From contig JAJOHG010000001.1 of the NCBI GenBank assembly GCA_021029095.1, positions 1,612,001 through 1,676,000 on the forward strand: a stretch of 64,000 nucleotides of DNA. Direction: 5' to 3'. The DNA is from Phellopilus nigrolimitatus. Taxonomy: Eukaryota; Basidiomycota; Agaricomycetes; Hymenochaetales; Hymenochaetaceae. The translations under genes were made by a program, and so were the position numbers. The notes under the pieces are model-generated. The model was not told the DNA's origin, searched no databases, and saw only the letters and a program-made list of their open reading frames with translations. Below are positions 46,833 through 59,192 of this stretch, one piece after another (positions within the stretch are counted from its first letter, which is position 1; each line of letters begins with the position of its first letter).

Positions 46833-47687
46833 AGTTTTTTTCTGAACTCATAGTGACAGCTCAGAATAGCATCCATACATGTATACCGGCTGTTGTTTGC
46901 AAGAATGAGTGAACTCGTTATTACATATCATAGGAAAATCAACTTCGTGACCGGAAAGGCTTGCTTTTAATAGGTTATTTTCTGCGCATGGTGTCTATTG
47001 CCAACAAGTGATTCGACTGTATAAAGCCACGGGTATCTGTCGTATGCCTGAGCTAATACTGCAGCACAGCTTCAAGACGCGTCTGAGTGCCGATCATCTG
47101 AGTTTCAATTGCTTTGTGATCGTCGCTAGCGCTACTTAGCAAAACTCAGCCTTCTCGAGTTTGTTCGACCATGATCAGCTTCAGGAATCTACCTTGATGT
47201 TCTCCTCGTGTCACCGCTGGAAGTCTTATGTCTGACCACTCAACACCCTTAAAATTGAGAACTGTCTCTTACCTGTCTACGTGCCATCTACTATTCTCCG
47301 AGGTTATTACCATTGGGCAAGCGGCGAGGGAACGGCAGCGGAGCTAAATCGCATCCAACACATGGGATAGATTGAAGGAAGGGGTATAACAGGGAGATTA
47401 CTCGTACTGAACCCATGCTCGCTATAGAGACTAGTCTCTGTGCTAATTAACTTTCTTATTGACAGAAAACAGCCAACTTTGTCAAAATCCTACTTCAAGA
47501 TACTTTTTGTTCAGAGTGTCCTTATCATTGCAACACACGTTTATATCTTAAGACTCTTCTTGGCGGCCCGGCGAGAGTTCCCGGAAAGCTTGCCTGGTCA
47601 CGAGTGATGCATATATCTTATTTCAAAGGTATAAAAGTCTAGTGCGCTGTTGCGTTGATTTGATACTGAGACAGTCGTTCTTTGGAA
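46833..47687. other. Intergenic with pectinesterase promoter
   Basis: About 850 bases. The last 60 hold a good TATA box for the pectinesterase (separate entry). The rest shows only short frames. Confidence 0.4.
47630..47637 (+). promoter_or_regulatory. TATA box of the pectinesterase gene
   Basis: TATAAAAG lies about 58 bases upstream of the ATG at 47688. This spacing leaves room for a short 5' UTR, as for many regulated secreted enzymes of fungi. Confidence 0.55.
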
Positions 47688-49129
47688 ATGCTTTGGTTTT
47701 GTATTGCTGTCACGTCCAGTCTGGTCCTTCTAGTCCACGCTGCATCTCGGACTTCACCTCCTCCAGGAGCAATAGTTATCAGGGCGGGCACTACTAGTCC
47801 TGGGGAGTTCACAAGTATCACCTCCGGCATCGCCTCTCTCCCGAACGACTCCTCTTCTCAGTCTATTTTCATATACCCTGGGACATATACGGAACAAGTG
47901 CTTATCGATCGTTCAGGAGAAGTGACTGTAAGAAAAGGATAGATCATATTTAAAAGTGTTGTTCAACTGACTTTTATTATTAGATTTATGGATATACCGA
48001 CGATGTCATGAATTTCGCGGAAAATCAAGCCGTGCTTACGCATTCTGCCTCCCTCGGAACCGCAGGAAGCGATGATGCGTCCGGTACCTTGCGGATCATG
48101 AGTGACAACGTTGCGCTCTACAACATTGATGTGCGCAATGACTTTGGAGTATCAAAATCAAACGGACAAGCTATTGCTCTCAGCAACTACGGAAGTAGCT
48201 TCGGCGCGTACGCATGCAGGTTTTATTCTTACCAGGTGCGTCAGTTTGCCACCTATTTTACTAGTAGTGTTTTATTGGCCTTAATTTGCTAAAGGATACG
48301 CTCTACTCGAACTTGGGAACTCAAGTTTATTTGATGTCCTATATTGAAGTAGGATGAGACACCATGCATTATATTTTTTATAAAACGAGGATTTTGAATC
48401 CTAACTTTAGGGAGCTGTTGACTTCATTTTCGGACGCCAAGGCCAAGCATATTTCGAGGGGAATACCATAACTAGCAAGGGTGCGGGTTGCATCACAGCA
48501 TCCGGACGAGAGGCGAATGATTCGTCTATCTGTACGTTAGCTGCACTTGCTTCTTCGTTTTCTTCTTTCAAGCCACAGATAATCAATTGCAGACATTTTC
48601 AACCAAAACCAAGTAATTGCGGCATCCGACGCTTTCTCAAACGTGACTGGAAACGTCTATCTTGGTCGACCATGGGGAGGTCAGTTTATTCATCTTCTCT
48701 GCTTCTGCTCAAACTGATTCATGAGTGTATCTTAATCAGATTATGCTAAGTAAGCAATCGGGCCTAAAAGAAAACCAAGTATATATCATTGAAACCACTT
48801 TAATGTTAGGGTTGTTTTCAAGAACACGGTCATCGGATCGCAGGTCAGCACGCATGAGATGAGACTGTAGCTAGATAAATATACAGATCGCTCATTCATC
48901 ATCGCTTTTCTAGCTTAACAAAGCTGTTTGGTCTGAATGGAACACCGGAGACCCACGAACGGATCACGTTTTGTTCGCCGAGTACAACAGCACTGGTGCC
49001 GGCGTGCAGGATGCGAACAGGCCTTCGTTTGCAACCATCTTGACTAGCAGCGAGGACGTAGACTACACGATCTCTACGGCGGTCGGAAGCAACTACATCA
49101 GTTGGGTCAATTCTGACTACCTCGCGTAG
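47688..49129 (+). CDS. Secreted pectin methylesterase (CE8)
   Basis: Removes methyl groups from pectin homogalacturonan. ATG 47688 begins a signal peptide (MLWFCIAVTSSLVLLVHAAS). The right-handed beta-helix signatures follow: SIFIYPGTYTEQVLID, VALYNIDVRNDFG, QAIALSNYGSSFGAYACRFYSYQDTLYS (first catalytic Asp in QDT), GAVDFIFGRQGQAYFEG (catalytic Asp of DFIFG), CITASGR and YLGRPWG with the substrate-binding Arg and Trp. It ends KAVWSEWNTGDPRTDHVLFAEYNSTGAG and WVNSDYLA at TAG 49127-49129. About seven introns, mostly 50-75 nt, split the gene. It is convergent with the amidase gene, with under 190 bases between. Confidence 0.9.
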
Positions 49130-49316
49130 CACTTCTCCCAGTCTTGATTGTCTGCGGGAAGGAAAAACCAGCGCCTGTCGCACCACCTTCGTATCTTAAA
49201 TTCAAAATACCCAGTTGATTTTGTATTCACCATACTACATAGTACCAAACGGACAGAATAAACCACTACACAGCTATACCAAGCACTCGGGCCAGTTACT
49301 GGCGTTCGCGGTCCCC

Positions 49317-51455
49317 CTACTTCGATTTATACGTTTTGAGAGCAGAATCGACGATCTCAGTCATGCCGATAACAGCCTCTTCCTCTAGAGTTCGGCCAAC
49401 AAGCTGCAGAGAGGTCGGAGCATTTTTCCATACGACAGGGTCGTCTACGTGCGCATGGGCGGTCAGAATATGGGGACAGTATTTTTAAAAAAATAGACAT
49501 ACAGAGATTGTAGAAAAACTCGTCGACCATGCTCAGGAACTTGTCGCGTGGCTGCTTGACGTCGACAGCAGGATCGACTTTCGACACTGGGAATACGCAC
49601 GCCGCTGAGTCGAGTCCGTTCCACGCCATCGTGTAGGCCGCGTCCCTATTTCGTATTACCACAAGGTCGTGAAGCAATATAGAAAGAGAAACATACATAT
49701 TCTTTCCGTGAGGAGTCGACGCACACGCCGAGACGGGGGAGATGATCGCATCGACCGGGCGTCCCGTCCCGGTTAGATTCACCGTTGACTCCCACAGATC
49801 CAGATGCGCTTTGCGTATCTCCGTCCTCTTCTTCTGGAGCTGCCATAGCTGGTACGCAGACAGAGATGGGCTTGCTGATGTCCATTCGAAGCCGGAAGAC
49901 GTGCCCGAGAGCGCCATTGTCGTGATTACTGGTTCACCTATCTTTGCGGTCACGGCGACATAATCGTCCGCAGATCCGGCTGAGAAGATTTTGTCCTGTT
50001 ACATGAAGCAGAAGTGAGCGATGCAAGCAGTTGAAGAGCTGCTTACAGCGCATGATCGTACGCACCATGGTGCTGCAGAACTCGGCATAGTCGAAAGCAG
50101 GCCAGTCAATCACTGAGGAAGACCGGACATGTAAGGAAGAAGACCAGTCACAAATGTGTAGAGCATGTACCCTTGAAACCTTTCTCTTCCAGAGCCTTCT
50201 TAGTCGTCTCGAGAGCGCGTTGAATGGGCGGAGTGGGTATAGCACGGCCGTTGTCCCAAAGGATTGCGAAACACAGATCCTTGCCATCCCCGTGCTCCTT
50301 AAGCTGGTACGCGTCTTCATCCCATGTTTTGCGGATCGAGAGCGGATCCTTCGTCCACGGCTTCAGGTCGATTACGGCTTTCATGAACGCCTTAACTCCT
50401 GAGAGCGAGATTGAGATAGGTCCGAGCACAGACGGAATCGAGTCCTGGCCCTCCGATGAATTTACGGATCCATCATAGGGTATGCGGTTAGCCGAGGGAC
50501 GCAAACCGTAGAGTCCATTGAATGCGCTAGGGATCCGGATAGAACTGAGTAAATGGTAAAATTTAGCACCGAAAGCACTATTAAAAATAGAACAAATGAA
50601 TTACCCTCCAATGTCGGACCCGACTCCGAGTGGGCTGCCTTTCATGCCAATAAGAGCGCCTTCGCCGCCCGACGACCCGCCGCAAGTCAAGTTGCGATTG
50701 TGGGGGTTGACGGTGCGTCCAAAGACGTTGTTGAACGTCTCAGGCCACTGGATTGCTCATCGTTAATTCGAAAACTTGAAAAATAAAAGAAGGAACAGAC
50801 CATGAGTGTCTGTGGAACATTTGTTCGTACGAAGGGTACCGCACCGGCCTCATACAGGATGGTCGCCAGCGACGCGTCGCGCTCAGCGTAATCACCAATC
50901 CATGACACGTATCCTAAGTTCGTATAATTAGACGTCAAAGCCGACAAATCGGAAACCTGACGCACCCATGGTCGTTTCAAGACCCTTCAGGCGAACCTGG
51001 TCCTTGAGTGAGATCGGCAGACCGTGCAACGCTCCCATGGGGTTGCCATTCTTCTTGAGGTACTCGTCGCATTCAACAGCTCGAGCAAGAGCTTGTTCGA
51101 CGAAAATCTCGGTCAAGCAATTGGTCTTCAATGAATTGACTTCATTTGACACTCATTTTGCAAAAGGTCATATGCAGACGCGACTCACGACTTGCTGCGC
51201 GACGATGGCGCGCTTGTAGTACGCGCGCGTAACGTCTACGGAAGACCACTCGCCCGCAGCTAGCTTGGCCAGAAGGGTGCCTACATCCTCTGTTTCGGTA
51301 ATCTCAAGTTCGAAGGGTGTGAGAAGACTACATTTGGCGGGAACGTCGGTCACGTCAAGCTGGTCGGCAGGAGGTGCGGTGATGACCCAGTCCTTGGGAA
51401 TGGCGGCCTGTTGGCGCTGTTTCTTGTCAACTGCAAGCTCTTGCCAGGTGGGCAT
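49317..51455 (-). CDS. Amidase-signature enzyme, fungal acetamidase (AmdS) type
   Basis: Hydrolyses amides, probably acetamide-like substrates, releasing ammonia. ATG (complement 51453-51455) starts MPTWQELAVDKKQRQQAAIP, a typical AmdS N-terminus. The Ser-Ser-Lys triad can be seen: Lys in LHGLPISLKDQ, the Gly/Ser-rich signature TCGGSSGGEGALIG, and Ser in [25 protein letters not shown]. Other family segments are VPFVRTNVPQTLM, AYQLWQLQKKRTEIRKAHLD, DAIISPVSACASTPHGKN, AAYTMAWNGLD and TSLQLVGRTLEEEAVIG. The C-terminus ends KTYKSK at TAG (complement 49317-49319). The frame is open upstream of the chosen ATG by 38 codons with a hydrophobic stretch, but family alignment favours this start. About ten introns. 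Confidence 0.88.
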
Positions 51456-52345
51456 GATATGTACAGGTCGACAGTGTGGAAGGAGGAAGCGCGAAGAGCG
51501 GCCATCGAAGTAGACGGCAGACAGAGATAAGTATCCGGCCAAGATACTATAGGCCACGGCAAGCCGCAAGCAAGTTTAGCACAGACTACATATGGTTCTC
51601 ACCCTTAAACGACACGCAACAAATTCAACTCTTATCTTGTGTTTAATTTGTAGGCACATCAGAAGATAGCAAATGGAGATCCTGGATTATGAGAAGAGGG
51701 AAAGGAACAACACGGGCACGAAGGTACACGATAACATACGCAAAACCCAGTCACACCGATATCCTGTCCACCGTAGCGTCGAACAATGCAAATAGCAGCT
51801 TCCTGTAAGATAGTCTGTCAGTTGGAGTCGGGATCGACAAGAAAGAAAAAAATGTGAGGAGGACGGAGAACTCAGAAAGTCATTCATGTCAGTGATACGA
51901 ATGGGAGGTGAGTCCACAGGCGCATCAAGTCGACTAAGAGGTGCCAGTTGGGTCGTAAAAACAACGACACTCTTCATGGTAAAGAAAAAAAGAAATCGAG
52001 GAAATAAATAGCTGAAATACTCACCAGCAGCGACAGAGGGATGGGAAAAAAAGTTGAATTCCTGCGTGAATTTATACAGCTGGCTGAGTTTGAACGCGCG
52101 TGGGAGACTGCCTGGCAGTGCGTATCCTGTGATTTGAAAACCGATCACCGCGACCTTTTCTACTTATCCTCTCAAAAGTGAGTAGTTGTATGTTGTTATA
52201 CTCGTCAGGAATGCTGTTCTGGATGTTCTGGATGTGTTGTCTGTGGACTGGAAGGCTGGAAATCGAGCAGAATCGGCGGATTATTGGGTTGCTGCATGGA
52301 TGACGCTGATCGCTGACCGCCTCTTGTCTCATAGAGCCCTTCAAG
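51456..52345. promoter_or_regulatory. Divergent spacer, amidase / uS3
   Basis: Roughly 890 bases. The part next to uS3 contains a predicted leader intron (separate entry). The part next to the amidase should hold its promoter. Minus-strand frames at 51687-52148 have no recognisable content. Confidence 0.4.
52178..52334 (+). promoter_or_regulatory. Predicted 5'-UTR leader intron of uS3
   Basis: CAAAA|GTGAGT at 52178 pairs with TTGTCTCATAG| ending at 52334, 11 bases before the ATG. The 157 nt length contrasts with the short coding introns. Inferred from splice signals. Confidence 0.5.
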
Positions 52346-53260
52346 ATGGCTTCCCAGATCAGTAAAAAGCGCAAGTTCGTCGCCGACGGTGTCTTCCGCG
52401 CCGAACTCAATGAATTCTTCACCCGCGAGCTTGCCGAGGAGGGCTACTCTGGTTGCGACGTCCGTGTCACCCACGCTCGTACAGAGGTGCGTATTCATAC
52501 TTTGCCAGGAGGTAGACTTTCACTCAACAGGAATGCTCCCAGATTATCATCCGCGCGACCCACACCCAGGAGGTCCTCGGTGAGAAGGGTCGCCGTATCC
52601 GCGAGCTCACCGCCCTCGTCCAGAAGCGATTCAAGTTCCCTGAGAACTCGCTCGAGTTGTACGCTGAGAAGGTCCAGTACCGCGGTCTCTCCGCCGTCGC
52701 GCAGTGCGAGTCTCTCCGCTACAAGCTCCTCGGTGGTCTTGCCGTCCGCCGCGCGTGCTACGGTGTTCTCCGTTTCGTCATGGAGTCGGGTGCTAAGGGT
52801 TGCGAGGTCGTCGTGTCGGGCAAGCTCCGTGCTGCCCGTGCCAAGTCCATGAAGTTCACCGACGGTTTCATGGTTCACTCCGGCCAGCCTGCGCGCGATT
52901 TCGTCGACTATGCTGTCCGTCACGTCCTGCTCAAGCAGGGTGTACTCGGCATTAAAGTCAAGATGTACGTATATTCTTTACTTCAGATTTATTGGTTTTC
53001 GGCATAGTATTTATCTCGCAACCATCTACAGCATGAAAGGTTGGGATCCGGAAGGCCAGCTCGGCCCTCGCAAACCTCTTCCCGACTCCGTCCAGATCCT
53101 TGAGCCGCCGATCGACAAGATTGTTGCCGAACCAACCTCCGACCATCGCGACCAGCCCGCGGTCGTCTCTGCGCCCGCACCCGAGGAACCTGTGTATCAA
53201 CAGACTGAACCCGTGTACGAACAGACTGAGGACTTCCAGGCGCAACAGCCCTCTTTCTGA
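52346..53260 (+). CDS. RPS3: 40S ribosomal protein uS3
   Basis: Lines the mRNA entry channel of the small subunit. The start [24 protein letters not shown] at ATG 52346 is diagnostic. [22 protein letters not shown] carries the KH loop [25 protein letters not shown] and [28 protein letters not shown] follow, then [16 protein letters not shown] and [20 protein letters not shown]. The tail is long, Glu/Gln/Pro-rich ([24 protein letters not shown]) and contains a small internal repeat. Two coding introns (about 52487-52542 and 52966-53031). Stop TGA 53258-53260. Convergent with the PL8 gene. Confidence 0.96.
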
Positions 53261-53421
53261 TTTTCTTTGCATCCTATTGTTCTCGCACATGTATTCGTCT
53301 TCCTGCGTCTGGTAGTCGACCAAGAATCAATAGCGGCATCCGCCAGTGCCAGCACAAATTCTAGTGTGTTATTTTCGCAAATGCCAGCACTAGCAGAAAA
53401 TTGCAACTACTGGACACAAGG

Positions 53422-56400
53422 CTACAACATGCGTTGAACGCTCGTACCATTAAGAGAAACGCTAATGCTACTTCCGGCTGTGATCCCTGTAGGGAGTACT
53501 ACTGATACTGTCTTGGTCTTTTCATGGCCCCAACCCTTCGGGGGTGTGCCAGGCCCTAACTGTAAAACCACTTCGACGTCAACAGCAATCTGTGTAGGGT
53601 CTGCTACTGTCAACATCCATGATTTCTCTTCAAGAATCATCAACAAGCCCTTATCCGAAGACAAAGAAATTGGCGCCTCCCATAGCGAGCAAGGAGGTAT
53701 CGTGACATTTCCGCCTCCTTCCTCCCAGAAAACGGCCATTGCGGTCTTGTGGGGGACGTCCAGTACAGCGGATACAGCCCCGTCGTTGAGAATATCCATG
53801 ATCTGCGTCTCTCCAGCCTGATCAAGAAACTCCGGAAACGTTACAGCAGGGAACGCTGTGTAAGAGACAGGCATGCTGAGATTTGTGTGCTCGATCCAGG
53901 CAGCAAAGAGATCGACCGTCGGCGGGGGCTGCGTCGAAATGCCGAGCGCAGACCAGTTGCCCGTGCGCAGGCCTACGTCGACGGACAGTGACACGCCAGA
54001 ACCGGACGCATTGGAGAATCCTTGGCCAGGCGAGAAGATGTACCCGACGTCTCCGTGCCATAACGAGCTCGCGTTCGTGAAATTGCCGCTCGACACGGGC
54101 ACGCCATCGACATAAATGGCAGATACATGCTTGCGCTGGTCGAGTACCGAGAAAACCGGTGTGCTCGCCGCAGAGCTGAGGTTAGTCACCACGACATGCT
54201 GTGCACCGCCCTCGAAGAAGAACCATGCCTTCTGCCAGTGTAGTGATTGTGTCAAAGGATTCGTGTAGCGCATGGCGCCCATTCCAATACGACCAGTGCT
54301 TGCGCCCCCCACAAATGCCTCAAGTCCGCGGAATCCCGTCTGTGAGCACGAAAGACGCGTCGCGTTATAGTCTACTGTCGTTCCTGGGATGAGATTGAAG
54401 TCCCAGGCAGCTGCAATGTCCTCGTATTCAGATCCAGTCATGTAGGTGTAGATCGTGCCGTCAGAAAGGTGAAATCCAAAAGGATTCTGTGAGTTGATGC
54501 ACTCGGTATTTGTTGTGCGGGTCGAATACATGCGAAGGCTGGTGACATAACCTGGGCCACGTTGGACCTGAAAAACAATTAATACCGATGCAAAGAGTCG
54601 TAAGTACTTGAATAGAAAGACACCATGTAATCATTGTCGTAGAAAATGCGATTCCCGTTGAGCGATCCAGCGTTTGCATTGGTGGTGTTTTTCGACAAAC
54701 TATTGTATGCATCTGTCAGAGTGTCAGAATCCCACTCTTCCCCCAACACTTGGAGCTCTGTGATATTGATTTTTATGCTTGCGGTAGCTCTGAAGAAAAC
54801 AATCAGCGAGCTTCAGTAATGACTTGTACCAGCGGCTAAGCACTTACTGATTGTCTGCGACCGGGAAACTGATAAAACGACCAAGAACACTCTACATCAA
54901 CTCCTTATTATTGATTTTTGTATTCAGGTGTTGAAACTCTTCCATACGCACAAAATCCCAGTGAAGTACATCGGTCTCCACATTGCGGTAGATCATCCAC
55001 TCATCGCCCGAGATAAGAGACATGAAGGCTTCTTTCGATGCCAAGTCAGCCTCGAATTGCGTACCAGAAGCCTCGATCTCCAATGCAAGAACATCGTTCG
55101 TACTAGCCACGGCCTATAATCAGGCTCTTCCTGAGAATTCGAAGAAGACAAACTCACTAGTCTTTGCCGTAATTCCCGTTATAGATTATGCCAGCATGCT
55201 GTCCGAAGCTCCCGTCGGGCCTGATCCCATCCGCTCTCGAGCCTTGCTGGACCATAACTTCATTGTGCACTCTCTTATATGCGTCAGCAATTTGTGAGGC
55301 ATTAACAGTAAGAATACCAAGATCTATTCCGATGCTCGCAACGTCAAGCGTGTTTGCACCCGTAAGTGTGCCTACGCCGTTAATGCTGCGATCGAAGGTC
55401 GCATAGGCGCGTCCAGTAATATTGGTGCAATTGCTGAGTTGATTGGATGTGAGGGTTGAATTCAAAAGGAGACATGACTGGCCAACAAGTTCAGGAATGC
55501 CAATAATCTAATAGACTGATTAATAAAAAAATTGGCAAAAAGATAACAAGACAGCTCACGAACATTAGAAAACCAATTAGGATCCCAGAATCCTGGCGTA
55601 CCACACGGGCAAGAGGCAAGTCCACCAGAGTCAAGGCATGCAATATTGGTGAAGTCATCGCTGAACCAGAAGTCCATAGCTAATGAGATTGCAGCACGCA
55701 GATCCAATTTATTTACCCATTGGTCTGTATTGGCGAGGCCTCCATGGAACGCGGCGGACATTGTCACTAATCGTAATCAATGGTACACATTAGTAAACTA
55801 TGGACATAGCAAGAACTGCATAGCTCACCGATGCGTTGCCAATGGGCTTCTGCAGGCCAGTTTGCCCTTTGTGCACTTAATTTCTTGTTCAGAATTGTGC
55901 GTAGAACGAAAAAGCCATAAAAAAAGACGCGTACCTGCAGCCGTTAGTATAATCTATCTCCGAAGCTGGCCATTGACCATTTGACCCAAGGGTGGACAAC
56001 CTATGGCAAATTCAACAAAGAGGGAAAAAACTTATTCAGAAATTTAGATTAGGCCCACCACGCAGAGATATCAGTTGCCCCATTCACAGACGATATAATG
56101 AATGGAAGTCTTCGGACATGGATTGTGTTAATGTCAGCCAAGATCGAGGGGCCAGCGGTTGGAGTGGAAATGACTGTCGTGGTGACGCTACCCGACATAG
56201 AAGGCGAAGGATTCACATTGGTCGCGAGGGACGCAAACGTGCTAGTAAGAACTGTGCTTGCCGGCGTGCCCCAGGTGCCCTCGGTCGCAGTCTGACTCGA
56301 CGTCGAGGTGAAATCTGAAGAAATAAGGACAAAGTTCGTAGTTAAGGAATGTGAGTCCGAAATCGACCTGCCAGAAGGCTTAGGCAAAGTAAAACTGGTA

Positions 56401-56552
56401 GATGTCGACAAGGTGGCTTGGTTGTAAACGAAAGGACTAGACGTGTAAATCGAATCAACTGTTGACGTAGGGAGCTTAGCTACTAGTAAAGCTGTATTAG
56501 CAAGTGTCCGCGCAAAGAAAGCGGTACAAGAAAGAGCGTTGAGAGCTTTCAT
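53422..56552 (-). CDS. Secreted polysaccharide lyase family 8 (PL8) protein
   Basis: PL8 enzymes cleave uronic-acid polysaccharides (hyaluronate, chondroitin, xanthan) by beta-elimination. ATG (complement 56550-56552) begins a signal peptide (MKALNALSCTAFFARTLANTALL). An unusual Ser/Thr-rich stretch of about 110 residues follows before the catalytic start DINTIHVRRLPFIISS. The alpha/alpha-toroid contains TMSAAFHGGLANTDQWVNKLDLRAAI, NWFSNV, and the catalytic block GSRADGIRPDGSFGQHAGIIYNGNYGKD with His and Tyr. The C-terminal beta-sandwich reads NGNRIFYDNDYMVQRG, NPFGFHLSDGTIYTYMTGSEYEDIAAAWDFNLIPGTTVDY and LHWQKAWFFFEGG-type repeats; stop TAG (complement 53422-53424). About ten introns. The natural substrate in fungi is not settled, so none is assigned. 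Confidence 0.85.
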
Positions 56553-57144
56553 TTTGAAAGACTATAGGCAGCTGGTGCGAACGAGCGAAGGAGGTAAAAA
56601 CCGGCAGTAAGTTGCTCATGCGACCCAGCGCCGGCCAAGAGATCAGAGAGCAGTATTTAAGGCATTTAAGGCGGCGAAGAAAGGTCGACAGACAGATTAA
56701 ATTGAAGCCTGCAGCTGCCGTTTCATTTGCTACTCGGTCCGCCAGGGCAAACAGTAACCACTAGCATGCATAGAAGACATGGTCGAAGGAAATACGTTGT
56801 CCCACAGATAGTAACCCGAATCATTTAGGTATTGAGTTGCTGCAGTTGTTAACGCCCTCAAACAGGTTTGGAGGACGGTCGATCATCGGGTTTTGATACT
56901 AATATGTAGGTACGTAATCGACTTCGGTAAGCCACACTCTTCGCGATGTGACTACAATGCAGCAATTAGGTGAACATATAATTATTATTATTACATGGTA
57001 ACAGAACGGTACGCTACAAATGCGACGTGCTCAGAAGTCCACAAAGCGTCAAAGAAGTCCATCCAACGAACATCATTTATCTATCGTAACGTCGGGCCAG
57101 CCGTAATATCCATGCATAACACAGAGAAAATGGACCTGTTGCCA
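56553..57144. other. Intergenic, PL8 promoter
   Basis: Upstream of PL8 on the minus strand. A short (ATT)n run sits at about 56982-56993. TTAAATA-like sequence on the minus strand near 56655-56670 may serve as the TATA element. No gene is seen. Confidence 0.4.
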
Positions 57145-58030
57145 CTATTTGCCAGCGGTGACATGCAGCTTCGCAAGTGCGCAAACGAGGGGAACAGCGA
57201 GGAATGCATAAGAAATCCAAACCACTGAAATATGTCAGAGATCAACCAGGACAATAAGAAGATGCGCATACTGGTGAAGCCATTCCCAGTCGATGCAATG
57301 AGTGAAGGTCCCTGCTTTCCTAGTTGCGCAAGCCCCTGATTGAAGTCATCAATGGCCTTCCCAAACCACATACGGATGACCAGAAACGAGGTTAGACCTG
57401 ATTGTCAATGTTATTGAGGAATTTGCAAAGCGACGTCTTCGTAACATACCAATCATAAATGCCACCAGCCCAAACCATGCAACTGCACGGTTAATAAATG
57501 GTTTCTCGAGAGCAGCCCCGAGTTTTGCACCCATTTTGCTCCGGAAGGAGATAAGAGTGAAGACCAAAACGAAAAGACAAGAGAAGCCAAGCGACACTGC
57601 GATGAAAGCCGGAGTTGCCGTGGCAGGTGCTGTTAGAAGGTTTGGTACATTTGAAGGAAGGACGGAAAGATCTATAGGCATTCTGCTATTAGAGACTTTA
57701 TAAGGTAACGCGTACTGATATACTAACCGTAGGTGGGCGATAGCGTTGCAGCAGTGCAATTCAAGGGATCATCATTCAACGTGCGGGAGCAAGAGCCTAG
57801 GTACTTATTAGCAACATTTCGTAGTATAATTAAGAATGTGCCTCTTACCGAGAACTCCAATGCGAACGGTCGGACCATCGACGCTGCCTGAAGCGCCGGG
57901 ATCTGTAATTCCAGTTGACGGCGACACTGTCAACAGCGAAACTTTGTCCTGGAGAATCAACACTGGAGCAAGAAATGCGAAGAGCGAAAGCAGCACTGCC
58001 GTCAAGGACAAGAGAGGTGCAAGATAAAGA
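57145..58030 (-). CDS. SUR7/PalI-family membrane protein; start uncertain
   Basis: Reads leftward. The first visible exon has AVTLYLAPLLSLTAVLLSLFAFLAPVLIL (TM1) followed by an extracellular loop (SLLTVSPS, PTVRIGVLG, CSRTL, LNCTAA) with cysteine-containing motifs. TM2 is PAFIAVSLGFSCLFVLVFTLISF, TM3 WFGLVAFMIG and TM4 MVWISYAFLAVPLVCALAKLH, ending HVTAGK at TAG (complement 57145-57147). Four helices, the Cys-containing first loop and GNGFTMVW before TM4 match the fungal SUR7/PalI group, which acts at plasma-membrane domains or in ambient-pH signalling. The C-terminal tail is much shorter than in true PalI. No in-frame ATG lies just upstream of TM1, so a small first exon is probably missing from this span. 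About five introns. Confidence 0.68.
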
Positions 58031-59192
58031 GTGACAGCTTTGAAACACCTGCGATCATCGTGAATTATCGAGCAACAATGGTTTTCGAGTTATATGCAAG
58101 TTTAAGCAAAGAAAGGAAGCAGAGCTCCAGGCTATGAGTTTGTGGATGACAATAGAGTGAAGACCGTATTCAAAGTGGAATTTGTACCCGGAGAAAAGAG
58201 AAAGTAGGTCGACGAAGGGCCGTTGCAGAGAAAACCAGCAAGCCTCAGCCTTTTAACGACCAGTGCAGCACATTTTACTTGCTTGTTGTCTGTCCTGGAA
58301 CGGAAGCAAGATCTAGAGCAATGATGGGACGACATGAGAGAGCGTGGCAAGCGCGAAGGACAATAGCTTGTCGCAATTGAAAACAAAGTCTTTCTGTCCG
58401 GAAAAGGCAGGAGCAGCCACTCGCAAGTAACAACAAGGTTGCGAGGTGCATTTGAATCTATTTTCTATCCTTTGTTTGACAGTTGCGCACCTCGCCGCCA
58501 TGTATTATGGAGTCCTAGAACTTGAGCCTTGGCCATAAATCCGAGACCTTCTTCCCTCGCTTTGGATTGGCGTGCGCGGTGGAAGATCCCAGGCCATCAC
58601 CGGGCACCCTGATCTAGGGACTAGTGGTTTTGAGGCGCTCTATTACCTATATTACTTGACAAAAGGAAAAGTGCACGCAAAGGCCGAAATTAGAGTTCGG
58701 AAATGCGTTGACCAGCAAGACGACTCTGGGTTCGTTTGTGGGCAAACAGTACACACGTATGCTCATTGTGAACCGCGACTTGTCCAGCTCTTCTTTTCCT
58801 ATTTCTGTAGCGGCACCCTGGTATCCTTCCTCATCGCCATAATCTATGGAGAGTTACTGAATGTACTTATCTGTAAGTGCGTGCAGTGCTTAGAGCATAC
58901 TACATAGTCCAGTGTTTTCATCTTTCACTATTGCGTACACTGAGCAATGAGTATATAGCAAAGGGTCATCACCAAGATGGGTGTAAACAGTGTTCTTAAA
59001 GTGGCTTGTAAAGATTGAGAATGATTCGCTCTAAAATGCGACAGTCCTGCTTAACTACGGGACACCGACGACCTAAATAAGGTAATTCCCGACGTGATAC
59101 AAATACGACACAAACAAACCTGAAGTTTTGGTGCCATTGTGTGCGCCGCTCTAACCAGTACTACTGCGAACCCCTGGAACACGCAACCAGTC
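58031..59192. promoter_or_regulatory. Divergent spacer, SUR7-like / MPP10
   Basis: About 1.1 kb that includes the unresolved first exon of the SUR7-like gene and the MPP10 promoter. Frames at 58132-58386 (minus) and 58572-58907 (plus) show no recognisable protein. Confidence 0.4.
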
